A stretch of 64,000 bases of DNA, taken from NCBI RefSeq assembly GCF_022524485.1, contig NZ_JAKXMK010000039.1, positions 46,692 to 110,691 on the forward strand, read 5' to 3'. Positions 54,188 through 62,110 of the stretch are shown here, piece by piece. Source of the stretch: Pseudonocardia alaniniphila (GTDB lineage: Bacteria; Actinomycetota; Actinomycetes; Mycobacteriales; Pseudonocardiaceae). The position numbers and the translations under genes are program-made. The notes under the pieces were generated by a model, which was given only the letters and a program-made list of their open reading frames with translations, searched no databases and was not told the origin of the DNA. The first letter of the stretch is position 1; each line of letters opens with the position of its first letter.

Positions 54188-54316
54188 GTGACGGCACAGC
54201 GCAGGCGTCAGAAGCGGCCACGGGGCAGCATCGAGGAGCTGCCGAGTGGATCTCTGCGGGTCTCCGTCTACACCGGCATCGACGCGGTCACGAAGCGGCG
54301 CCACTACCTGTCCGGG
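54188..54316 (+). pseudogene. Tyrosine integrase N-terminal fragment
   Basis: The frame reads KRPRGSIEELPSGSLRVSVY and TGIDAVTKRRHYLSG, the start of actinobacterial tyrosine recombinases (GSIEELPSGSLRV.VYAG.D). GTG 54188 could be the start. Homology stops at about 54316, and the sequence runs into the promoter region of the sigma factor. It is a relic of the element that used the adjacent repeat. Confidence 0.6.
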
Positions 54317-54447
54317 CTGCGCCGTCGCCCTTGGATGATCCGCGGCGGAAGTCTCGAGGTCCCGCCGGCGGCGGGGCGTGGGACGCGGGTGTCGTGTTCG
54401 TGACGAATCGGCCGGAACGCGATGATCGATGCCGGCCACTACGGGGC

Positions 54448-55038
54448 ATGAGCACGCGAGAGGGAGTGGGGTGGGTGGGCACCGCACTCCCCGAGGACGA
54501 TGAGTTGTGGGCCGCCGCGCAGGGCGGCGACCGTGACGCCTTCACCACGCTGTACCACCGGCACGTCGACGCGGTCTGGCGCCAGGCTCATCACCTCACC
54601 GGTTCGAGCGCGATGGCCGAGGACGTCCTCGCCGCCACGTTCCTCACGGCGTGGCGACGCCGGGCGGAGGTCCGGTTCACCGCGGACTCGGCCCTGCCGT
54701 GGCTGCTCGCGGTGGCCGGTAACGAGGCCCGCACCGAACGGCGGCGGTCGATGCGCCATCAACGCCTCTTCCGCCGTCTCGGGGCGGCGCCGGTGGTTCG
54801 CGACCACTCCGACTCCGTCGCGGCCTCCGTCGACGGCCACCGCAGCCTGCACCGCGTGCTCGCCGCCCTGGAGCGCCTTCCGGCGGCCCAGCGCGAGGTC
54901 GTCGAGCTGTGCATCGTCGCCGACCTCGCCCAGTCCGACGCCGCCCGCGCGCTCGGCATCCCCGAGGCGACGGTGCGCTCCCGTATCCACCGCGCCCGAG
55001 CCCGGCTCCGCGCACTGCTGCCCGAGGAGACCCGATGA
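54448..55038 (+). CDS. ECF-type RNA polymerase sigma factor
   Basis: A 196-residue sigma-70 family protein. Region 2 lies at about 18-85 (AFTTLYHRHVDAVWRQAHHL, AEDVLAATFLTAWRR). Region 4 lies at about 125-185 (LPAAQREVVELCIVADLAQS, GIPEATVRSRIHRARARLR). The start is ATG 54448 in GGGGCATG. Its TGA overlaps the ATG of the next gene, which should be its regulator or partner. Confidence 0.87.
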   Translation: MSTREGVGWVGTALPEDDELWAAAQGGDRDAFTTLYHRHVDAVWRQAHHLTGSSAMAEDVLAATFLTAWRRRAEVRFTADSALPWLLAVAGNEARTERRRSMRHQRLFRRLGAAPVVRDHSDSVAASVDGHRSLHRVLAALERLPAAQREVVELCIVADLAQSDAARALGIPEATVRSRIHRARARLRALLPEETR

Positions 55039-56348
55039 ACGAGCTCGAGCTGCCGCCCGCCCCGGCGTTGCCCGCCGACGTCCGGGAGCGGGTGCTGCAC
55101 CGCGTGCTGCACCGGATGGACGCCGCCCCCGCTGCGGCCCCTCGCAGGCGCACCTCGTTCCTCGCCGCTGCCGCCGCGGTTGTGGTGGCGATCGCGGCGA
55201 CGACGGTCACGGCCGTCACCGGATTCGGGGCGGACGACCCCGCCGGTCTCGACCGGCTCCCGCCCGCCACCGTGACCGACGGCGGTCCCGGCACTGCACC
55301 GGGCGAGGACCCCGGCGGGGACCCGTTCGCCGGCGTCGAGCTGCCGCCGCCGAGCGGTCAACCGGCCACGGACCTGGCGCTGGCCCGGTGTGCGGCCGCT
55401 GTTGTGCACAGCGGCCGGGCCGGTGAGTACCCGTCGACGCGCGAGTGGCGATCGACCCTGCACATGGGAGTCGGTGCGGTCGAGAGCGACCTCGAGATCA
55501 ACGACTCGTTCGCCTGCCTCGTGTCGCCGGGATCGGTGGCGGTGTCGGGGTTGACCGGCACGCCTGCCGGCGAGGTCCAAGTCGTGCGGATGTCCGCGGG
55601 ACAGCTGGTGGTGCTCAATCCCGACGGGCGCGAGTTCGCGATCGGGCTTCCCGGTAAGATGCTGATCAGCGAGGACCGGGTCACCTTCGTCGACATCTAT
55701 TCCGGGGAGACTCCGGATCAGATGCGGCTCACCGACGCCGGCGGCTACGACGGACCCGTCCCGGAACCGGTACAGGCGCTCGTCGTCGCCGACCGGGACC
55801 TGCCGGAGCGGCCCGACACCCCGGAGGGGCGGTACCTGGACGAGTGCTTCGAGGGGCTCCCGACGCACGCGCACGTGAATGACCGCCTGTGGATCCCGGT
55901 GGGGTGGCACGACGTCGGAGGAGCCGCGCCGCCCGCGCTGGTAGCGCGGATCGGGGACCTCGCCGCCGGCTTCTGTATGACCGACGCCGTATACGGCGGC
56001 AGGGCCTTCGCCGAGGCACCGCTGCATCCGGACCACCGCAGCGGCCTGGCCAGTCCTGTCGTCTTCCACCGCGGCGAGGGCAGCGCGGTCCTGATGGCCG
56101 TCTCACCGGACGTGACCCGCGTCGAGATCGCCGCGGTGCCGGCGCTGCAGCATGAGCCGACGCCAGACAGCGCGGCTCCGCCGCAACAGGAGCCGGTCGC
56201 CGAGGCAGGCTGCACGATTCTCGACCGGCTCGCCATGTGCACGATCGACAGCCAACCGCGGGAGACGAGCCGGCAGGCGAGGGTTCAGGTGGTGGTCACC
56301 GCGTACACCGCAGACAGTCCGGCGGGCGTCGAGGTCTACCGGAACTGA
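55035..56348 (+). CDS. Single-pass membrane protein coupled to the sigma factor (probable anti-sigma or sensor)
   Basis: A 437-residue protein. The cytoplasmic N-terminus (about 1-38) is followed by one transmembrane helix (about 40-63, TSFLAAAAAVVVAIAATTVT). A large extracellular domain of unknown family follows, with several cysteines (LARCAAAVV, FACLVSPG, YLDECFEGL, GFCMTD, GCTILDRLAMC). The first residues lack a zinc anti-sigma HxxxCxxC motif. The ATGA overlap suggests stoichiometric production with the sigma factor. Anti-sigma function is inference from order and topology. Confidence 0.65.
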   Translation: MNELELPPAPALPADVRERVLHRVLHRMDAAPAAAPRRRTSFLAAAAAVVVAIAATTVTAVTGFGADDPAGLDRLPPATVTDGGPGTAPGEDPGGDPFAGVELPPPSGQPATDLALARCAAAVVHSGRAGEYPSTREWRSTLHMGVGAVESDLEINDSFACLVSPGSVAVSGLTGTPAGEVQVVRMSAGQLVVLNPDGREFAIGLPGKMLISEDRVTFVDIYSGETPDQMRLTDAGGYDGPVPEPVQALVVADRDLPERPDTPEGRYLDECFEGLPTHAHVNDRLWIPVGWHDVGGAAPPALVARIGDLAAGFCMTDAVYGGRAFAEAPLHPDHRSGLASPVVFHRGEGSAVLMAVSPDVTRVEIAAVPALQHEPTPDSAAPPQQEPVAEAGCTILDRLAMCTIDSQPRETSRQARVQVVVTAYTADSPAGVEVYRN

Positions 56349-56544
56349 GCGGATGCCGCACGGAACTGGAGTCGATGCTGAAGGTCCACTCACGTTTCCG
56401 ACCGCGTCGTCTTTCACGATCACTTCGTCGAGGATGCGCTCCACCTGCCGTCGGATCGCGTTGATCACCGCCGGTGGTCACGCCACCTACGACCTCGGCC
56501 TGTGATCGGTGGCAACGGCTCGATCCGCGCCCAGGCCTCGTCGG
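56349..56544. other. Gap between convergent genes
   Basis: No gene or strong hairpin is seen. Facing transcripts of the membrane protein and the lipoprotein meet here. Confidence 0.3.
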
Positions 56545-57582
56545 TCAGATCGGAAGGGTGCCGATCATCGGCGAGCCGATCCGGACCGCGAGCGGGACCG
56601 AACCGCCGACCGGCGGGACGGGCGCGGCGTCGACAGCGAGCACGGTGCCGGCGACGACGCCGAGGAAGTCCGCCCGGGCCAGCCGGGCGTCCTCGATCTT
56701 GGCGGCGATCTCGGACCGGACGTCCGGGGCGAGGAAGGTGAGTCCGCGCGGGAACGTGTCGGCGAGCGTCTCGTCGCCATTGATGTCGAAGTTTGCGGTG
56801 ACGATCCGGTCGCCGCGCAGCGACACCCGGAACTCGTCGTTGAACTCACGGTGGCAGACCGTCTGCGGTGGATAGAAACATTGGTAACCGGACTCCTGCA
56901 GGTCGCCGACCGCCTCGCTCATCCGGCCGCCGTAGTGTCCCGAGTCGGACGGCCAGCGATCGACCACCGCGTCGCGGCCGGCGACGATCAGCTCGTACGC
57001 GCTGGACATCGTGTAGTCGGCGTGATCATCACGCCAGGCGCGGGTGAAGGCACCTTCGATCGGCTGTCCACGCTCTGCCCGGTCGCGCCGTTCCCGCTGG
57101 TACTGCTGGATCTCGGTGCCGATCCGATCCACGGCGTCCGGCCACAAGGCGCCCAGGGCCGCCACGGCGAATCGGGTCACGCGGTCGGCGTCGAACTCCT
57201 CGGTCCGGTCCGGCTCGGCGTACACGGGAGGACTCGGTTTCGGGATCCAGGCCCAGGCGAGCCGGTCGTCGCGATCGAGCAGGAACTGCGCCACCCAAGG
57301 ATCGTCGGCGTTGCGGTTTCGGCACCACACGGCCCGGCCGTCGGCGTTGCTCCGGATCTGGACGCAGAACGCGCCGGCCGCGACGAGCGCAGCGGTCAGC
57401 GTCGTCGCCGTACCGGGCGGGACCGGCCGGGCCTCGCTGTCCTCGCCGACCGGATCCTCCGGCCGGTACGTGCCCGGCGGCGGGAGATACGCGATCGGTT
57501 CTTGTGGGGTGCACGACGCGGTCATGATCAACGTCACCAGGATGAACATGGACGAGACGACCCGCCCCGCCGGTCCGCGCAT
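56545..57582 (-). CDS. Hypothetical lipoprotein
   Basis: A 345-residue protein not recognised. The signal peptide ends in lipobox MTASC (Cys near residue 24), and PQEPIAYLPPPGTYRPED follows. The body has paired Cys residues (AFCVQIRS, VWCRNRN; YQCFYPP, TVCHREF) suggesting two disulfides. I start at MRGPAGRVV (ATG 57582), because the earlier frame lacks a signal. It faces the sigma and membrane genes in segment 3, where it could belong to the same envelope response. Confidence 0.6.
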   Translation of the reverse strand: MRGPAGRVVSSMFILVTLIMTASCTPQEPIAYLPPPGTYRPEDPVGEDSEARPVPPGTATTLTAALVAAGAFCVQIRSNADGRAVWCRNRNADDPWVAQFLLDRDDRLAWAWIPKPSPPVYAEPDRTEEFDADRVTRFAVAALGALWPDAVDRIGTEIQQYQRERRDRAERGQPIEGAFTRAWRDDHADYTMSSAYELIVAGRDAVVDRWPSDSGHYGGRMSEAVGDLQESGYQCFYPPQTVCHREFNDEFRVSLRGDRIVTANFDINGDETLADTFPRGLTFLAPDVRSEIAAKIEDARLARADFLGVVAGTVLAVDAAPVPPVGGSVPLAVRIGSPMIGTLPI

Positions 57583-57836
57583 CAAATCCTCGTTCTGTCG
57601 ACGACGGGCGGTCGAGGATAGCCGCGGCCCGCGCGTCCTGGTCGGGGCGTCGAGCCCAACAGCTTCGCCCACCTACGACGGCGTCGCGGAGACCGCGATC
57701 CACGTTGGTCCGCGTACGGGCGTGGGTCACTCGTGGTGCGAAGCGCAGTCGTCCCAAGTGATCAGGCGCGGTTCGCGAGGTGCGGCGCGAAACTGTTGAT
57801 GCAGGTAGTGGCCCTGTGAGGCAGGATGCCGCCACA

Positions 57837-57876
57837 TTTAATCCGCCGGTTCAGGGTTCGATCCCTTGGAGCCCAC
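57837..57876 (+). repeat. tRNA-Lys 3' repeat, copy 4 (degenerate)
   Basis: The repeat matches the tRNA 3' end with three substitutions and one deletion (CCGG, CCTTGG-AGCCCAC). Its 115-bp upstream flank is similar to that of copy 2. Degeneration suggests the oldest or most distal junction. An integrase C-terminal relic follows at 57961. Confidence 0.75.
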
Positions 57877-57960
57877 CACGCGTGACCCCGCTGTATGCCT
57901 GGCGCGGCATGTGCGAGTTTCAAGATCATGAGACGCGCCAATGGGACGGCCCGGTAGCGC

Positions 57961-58108
57961 CGTATCGCCCTCGACGAGGAGACGGTCGGGCTCCTGCGTG
58001 AGCACCGGACGCGCTGTGCGGTCCATGCGGAGGCGGGGGCGCCGAATTGCCCACGGACGCCTATGCGTTCTCGCTCTCGCCTGACGGGTCGACCCTTCTG
58101 CTCCGCTG
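57961..58108 (+). pseudogene. Tyrosine integrase fragment, frameshifted
   Basis: The frame gives RIALDEETVGLLREHRTRC and then, one base off, LPTDAYAFSLSPDGSTLLL. These segments are typical of actinobacterial phage integrases (ALDEETV.LLREHR, DAYVFSL.PDGSTP). No catalytic R/H/R/Y region remains. It could be the other part of the integrase whose N-terminus is at 54188, separated by later rearrangement. 58109-58351 holds nothing recognised. Confidence 0.55.
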
Positions 58109-58351
58109 CCACCGTCCAGACCAGCCGCACCTCTCCCCACTTCTGCCTGGCCGACCCGGGCGGCCACTTCCGTTTCGTCCACTGGTGTGAGCGGCCTCCG
58201 ATAACTGCCTCCACCATTTCCCATTTGTATGTACTGGGTCGAGAGTTTGGTGGCGTCCACGGCAGGGGCAGGCGAGAAGACTTCTCGCTGAAAGATTATC
58301 GAATGGCGTTGTCGACCGTGGCATCCGTAAGCTCGAGACCGTCCAGGAACC

Positions 58352-58511
58352 GGCATCCCCGTGCTCTCCTCCCGCCAGGAAGGCACCGGCGAGACCGCCG
58401 TCCTCACCGGAGACGTCGACCACCGCGCCTCCCTGCTCACCGACGCGGAGAAGGGCACGATGTTCAACTGCGTCGCGCGCCGCATGCCCCGAATTCGTGC
58501 TCGACCTCTGA
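58352..58511 (+). pseudogene. Remnant of a [2Fe-2S] ferredoxin-reductase C-terminal domain
   Basis: The sequence reads GIPVLSSRQEGTGETAVL, TGDVDHRASLLTDAEK and TMFNCVAR. With a frame change it ends PEFVLDL followed by TGA. This is the C-terminus of VanB/phthalate-dioxygenase-reductase proteins (SSCQEGTCGTCET.VL.G..DHRDS.LTD, CVSR..SP.LVLDL). The iron-binding cysteines are lost (SSRQ, GTGET). It lies 30 bp before the P450 gene, so the original cluster likely encoded a P450 with its redox partner. Confidence 0.6.
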
Positions 58512-58541
58512 GCACCCACCATCGAACGGGAGTCCGTCACG

Positions 58542-59744
58542 ATGACCACCACGCAGAACGTGCCCGCCCTGGACGACGACCCCTTCGGCACCGAGATCCT
58601 CACCGACCCGTACGAGTTCCACCGGCGCCTGCGCGACGCCGGGCCGGTGGTGCGCCTGCCACGGTATGACAGCCTCGTGGCGATGGGCCGGCACGCGGAG
58701 GTCAGAGCCACCCTCACCGACTGGGAGAGGTTCGTGTCGGGCCGCGGGGCAGGCCTGTCGGACTTCGCCCGGGAGAAGCCGTGGCGCCCGCCCAGCCCCA
58801 TCCTGGAGGCCGACCCGCCGGACCACACGGCGGTGCGCACCGTGCTGAACACGGTGCTCTCGCCACGCGCGGTGCGCGGGATGCGGGAGAGGTTCGCGCC
58901 GTTCGCCGAGGAACTGGCCGACGCCCTCGTGGCACGGGGTCGTTTTGACGCGGTCACCGACCTCGCCGAGGTCTATCCGCTGCGGGTGTTCCCGGATGCC
59001 TTCGGGCTCCCGGCCGAGGGCAGGCGGAACCTGCTGCGCTACGGCGAGCTGGCGACCAACGCCCTCGGCCCGCGCAACCAGCTGTTGCTCGACGCGTTCG
59101 AGGTGGCAGCCGCGGCCCAGGAGTGGGTGCGCGCCCACTGCGAGCGCGACAAGCTCGCACCCCAGAGCCTCGGGGCGCAGATCTGGGCGGCCGCGGACCG
59201 CGGGGAGATCTCCCACGAACAGGCTCCGCTGGTCGTGCGCTCGGTGCTCTCGGCGGGCTTCGACCCCGTCGTGATCGGCCTGGGCAACGCGCTGTACGCG
59301 CTGGCCCGCCACCCCCAGCAGTGGGCCGCGCTGCACGCCGACCCCGCGCTCACGAAGTTCGCCTTCGACGAGGCGCTGCGCTGGGAGTCGCCGTTCCAGA
59401 CCTTCTTCCGCACCACCAGCGTCGATGTCGAGGTCGCCGGCACCACCATCCCGAAGGACACGAAGGTCCTGCTCTTCCTCGGCTCGGCCAACCGCGACTC
59501 TCGCCACTGGGGCGAGGACGCCGAGGAACTCGACATCCACCGCTCCACGAGAGGGCACGTCGTGTTCGGCAGGGGAATCCATCAGTGCGTCGGCCAGTTG
59601 ATAGCCCGGCTCGAGGCCGAACTCGTCCTCAGCGCGCTCACCCGCCGCGCTGCCCGCTTGGAGCTCGACGGCGACCCTGTACCCAAGCTCAACAACGTGC
59701 TGCGAGGGTGGGCGAGCATCCCGGTACGCGTCACCCCGGCCTGA
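58542..59744 (+). CDS. Cytochrome P450, CYP199-like
   Basis: A 400-residue soluble P450. The heme thiolate is Cys349 in VFGRGIHQCVGQLIARLE, and the K-helix ExxR is Glu277-Arg280. CYP199A enzymes that demethylate para-substituted benzoates share SGRGAGLSDFAREKPWRPPS, ILEADPPDHTAVR and LFLGSANRD. The I-helix reads SAGFDPVVIG (237-246). Pro242 and Val243 occupy the place of the usual TT after Asp241, so the oxygen-activating threonine is missing. A broken reductase domain precedes it. Substrate unproven. Confidence 0.87.
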   Translation: MTTTQNVPALDDDPFGTEILTDPYEFHRRLRDAGPVVRLPRYDSLVAMGRHAEVRATLTDWERFVSGRGAGLSDFAREKPWRPPSPILEADPPDHTAVRTVLNTVLSPRAVRGMRERFAPFAEELADALVARGRFDAVTDLAEVYPLRVFPDAFGLPAEGRRNLLRYGELATNALGPRNQLLLDAFEVAAAAQEWVRAHCERDKLAPQSLGAQIWAAADRGEISHEQAPLVVRSVLSAGFDPVVIGLGNALYALARHPQQWAALHADPALTKFAFDEALRWESPFQTFFRTTSVDVEVAGTTIPKDTKVLLFLGSANRDSRHWGEDAEELDIHRSTRGHVVFGRGIHQCVGQLIARLEAELVLSALTRRAARLELDGDPVPKLNNVLRGWASIPVRVTPA

Positions 59745-59844
59745 CGGCACCCATCCCCACGAGCTCGCGACGGGCGTGGTGGGCGCCGCAGACACACGCA
59801 ACGCGGCCACCACGTCGAGCGCGGCCGACCCGGGCGGCCGGGTG

Positions 59845-60014
59845 CCGTCGAGGAACCAGCGCAACACCATGATCGCCTACCGGTAGAAGCCCAGTGCCCG
59901 CCGACCACGCCGGGTCCCGCGCCGGGCACGCTCGCCGGCGAGCAGGCCAGACACGAACGCAACGGTGGGCTCCCCGATCGGGAGCGCAGCGGTATAGGTG
60001 ACAAGATCGGGCAC
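59845..60014 (-). pseudogene. IS5-family transposase N-terminal fragment
   Basis: From GTG 60012-60014 the frame reads VPDLVTYTAALPIGEPTVAF, SGLLAGERARRGTRRGRR and ALGFYR. A TAG then interrupts before AIMVLRWFLDGT. The pattern (FVSGLLA.ERR.RGTRRG.RAL..., .L.WFRDG) is that of IS5-type transposases. The rest is missing. The gap 59745-60208 otherwise holds nothing recognised. Confidence 0.55.
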
Positions 60015-60208
60015 GCGGGACCTCGGTATTCAAGTCAATCTTTAGGCGAACCGACTCTTCTACCGGGGTCCCGCACCCACCCTTGATCACCTCCGCGCCG
60101 TCGGCATGTCGCGTTGTATTCCTGTTGTGACCGCCTCCTCGCCGGATGTCCTTCGGGCGCAGTCACAACGGTCAGTAACTGACCGGAAGGCCTGTCAGAG
60201 TTTGGGCC

Positions 60209-60712
60209 ATGGACAACGAGATCCTGCTCCCTGCTCAATCCATTCCCGGCGCAGACGCCGTGCTCAACCCGTTCGTGATCGTGGACGACGCCGCCGGCCT
60301 GATCACCTTCGTATCCGAGGTCTTCGGCGTCTCCGAGACGGCCGAGGCCAGAACTCCAATGCCAGACGGCAAGCTGATCCATGCCGAGCTCAGGCTTGGC
60401 GCTGTCGTTCTGATGGTGGCCGACCGGCTCGACGGATGGCCGTCACGACCTGGACTGCTCCAGGTATGGGTCCGGGACGTGGCGGCGGTGGCGGAGCGAG
60501 CCACCGCCCGAGGCGCCACCACGGTCACCGAACCGACGCCGTTCTACGGTGAGACGACGCTCGGCCGGATCCTTGATCCCTGGCAGAACATCTGGTGGCT
60601 GTGGGCACCCGCGCCGGGCCAGCCGGATCCGGTACCCCACTGGGAAGGCGGTTCGAACGTTATTTTCTCCACGCTGGACCAGGTGCTGCGGTCACTAGCG
60701 ACGCGAAGCTGA
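60209..60712 (+). CDS. VOC-family (glyoxalase-like) protein
   Basis: A 167-residue protein of the VOC/PhnB-like fold. A beta-alpha-beta-beta-beta unit begins LNPFVIVDDAAGLITFVSEVF, with IHAELRLGAVVLMVADR in the first half. The second half has GRILDPWQNIWWLW. One metal-like His (LIHAEL) is visible. The substrate is unknown. Confidence 0.8.
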   Translation: MDNEILLPAQSIPGADAVLNPFVIVDDAAGLITFVSEVFGVSETAEARTPMPDGKLIHAELRLGAVVLMVADRLDGWPSRPGLLQVWVRDVAAVAERATARGATTVTEPTPFYGETTLGRILDPWQNIWWLWAPAPGQPDPVPHWEGGSNVIFSTLDQVLRSLATRS

Positions 60713-60814
60713 CTTCTCGGGTCGCGGCCTACGGAAGGTCCGCTTGAACGTCGGTACGGCCGGTTACTCATGAAGAGCCGGGGCTGGGTGAAACAGTCGG
60801 AGTATTCCGCCGAT

Positions 60815-61738
60815 CTACTCGTGGAATCGGGTCAGACGCTCGCTCAGGACCCGGTCGAGCGCCGCCCGTCCCGCCGGACCCCACGCCGGCTTGCCGCCGG
60901 GCAGGCCGCGGTCCCCGTTCTGGCCCATCAGCATCAGGAAGAGGCTCTTCAGCGCGGCCAGCCCACGGGCGCGCCGGACCGTCGCCTCGTCAGCGTCCGC
61001 GTACACGGCGAAGAAGCGGGCGGCCGCGCCCGCAGGCAGCAGCACCCAGGCGGCCGCCAGGTCCGACGCCGGGTCGCCGACGAACAGGTCGCCGAAGTCG
61101 ACAACGCCCGCCAGCGTCCCGTCCGCGACGACGACGTTCGCGGGATGCAGGTCGCCGTGCACCCACACCGGCGGACCCTCCCATGCGGGGGCCGCGACGG
61201 CGTCGTCCCAGACGGCCCGGACGTCGGCGGCGTCGGAGCCGATCGCGTCAGCGTCGACGGAGTCGAAGAACTGGTCGAAGCCGTCCGTGCAGTCCTTGGG
61301 ATGCGCGCCGCGGCCCGTGTCAATCGGTGCGTCGGCGGGCGCTGCCACATGCAGCGCACGGAGGAACGCCGCCAGGGTGCCGGCCGCGTGCTCGCCGCGG
61401 GTGATCGACCCGTGGTCCAGCGGCAGGCCCGGCACCCACGTCATGATCGTCCACATCTTGGGGAAACGCTCGGAGGGCGCACCACGCCGCACCGGGACGG
61501 GGATCGGCAGCGGCAGGCGTGGGGCGAGCAGCGGCAGCCACCGGCGCTCCTTGAGCTGATGATCGGGGTCGGTTTCCATGCGCTGGATCCGCACGGCCAG
61601 CTCGTCCCCGAGGCGCCACATCTGGTTGCCCCAGCCGCCCTCCACCTCGCGGAGGGGCAGCTCGGCCAGGTCAGGATGCTGGTCCCGCAGCAGGTCGCGG
61701 ATGAGACCGGCGGTGATCTCCGTCTCGATCTCGGTCAC
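60815..61738 (-). CDS. Aminoglycoside-phosphotransferase-like kinase
   Basis: A 307-residue APH-fold kinase. The catalytic loop is VWVHGDLHPANVVVADG, followed by VVDFGDLFVGDPASDLAAAW with the metal-binding Asp. The N-lobe has VEGGWGNQMWRLG and ELAVRIQRME with the ATP-binding Lys region. I start at GTG 61736-61738 (VTEIETEITAGL). Such genes can be antibiotic phosphotransferases (macrolide or aminoglycoside) or metabolic small-molecule kinases. Resistance cannot be concluded from sequence alone. Confidence 0.82.
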   Translation of the reverse strand: MTEIETEITAGLIRDLLRDQHPDLAELPLREVEGGWGNQMWRLGDELAVRIQRMETDPDHQLKERRWLPLLAPRLPLPIPVPVRRGAPSERFPKMWTIMTWVPGLPLDHGSITRGEHAAGTLAAFLRALHVAAPADAPIDTGRGAHPKDCTDGFDQFFDSVDADAIGSDAADVRAVWDDAVAAPAWEGPPVWVHGDLHPANVVVADGTLAGVVDFGDLFVGDPASDLAAAWVLLPAGAAARFFAVYADADEATVRRARGLAALKSLFLMLMGQNGDRGLPGGKPAWGPAGRAALDRVLSERLTRFHE

Positions 61739-62110
61739 GCGGCGAAACCATACTGGGTTCGACCATGACAACGCTGTCCGACCGTTCCGACGTGCGATCG
61801 ATGCGCCGGCTCCAGGACCTGCGACAACTCCCCGCTCGGAGCGGTGCGATCCGCGACGTCGTCCAACGGACGGGACCCGGCGTGCGAGACCAACTCCCGC
61901 CATGATGAGTCAACCGTTTAAGTCGTGACCGATAGAGGGCTACCAGCGGTAGTGTGCTCCGCTGGAATTCTCCAGCAGTCCGATATGTGTTCTGTAATTG
62001 AGGACGCTGAGTTCGTGTGGGCGGTGAGGGGCGCGATCGCGCTCCTGGAAGAGCTGGTCCTGTTTCGGACCGCGTCGCTCGGCCTCCACGGTGTGGAACT
62101 GGCGCGGCCG
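61739..62110. other. Gap without recognised gene
   Basis: A 372-bp stretch between two leftward genes. I see no gene, hairpin or repeat in it beyond the kinase upstream region. Confidence 0.3.

Noticed and set aside
60815..61738. Certain antibiotic resistance gene
   Set aside because: The APH fold is clear, but the family includes many metabolic kinases; no class-specific motif was visible.
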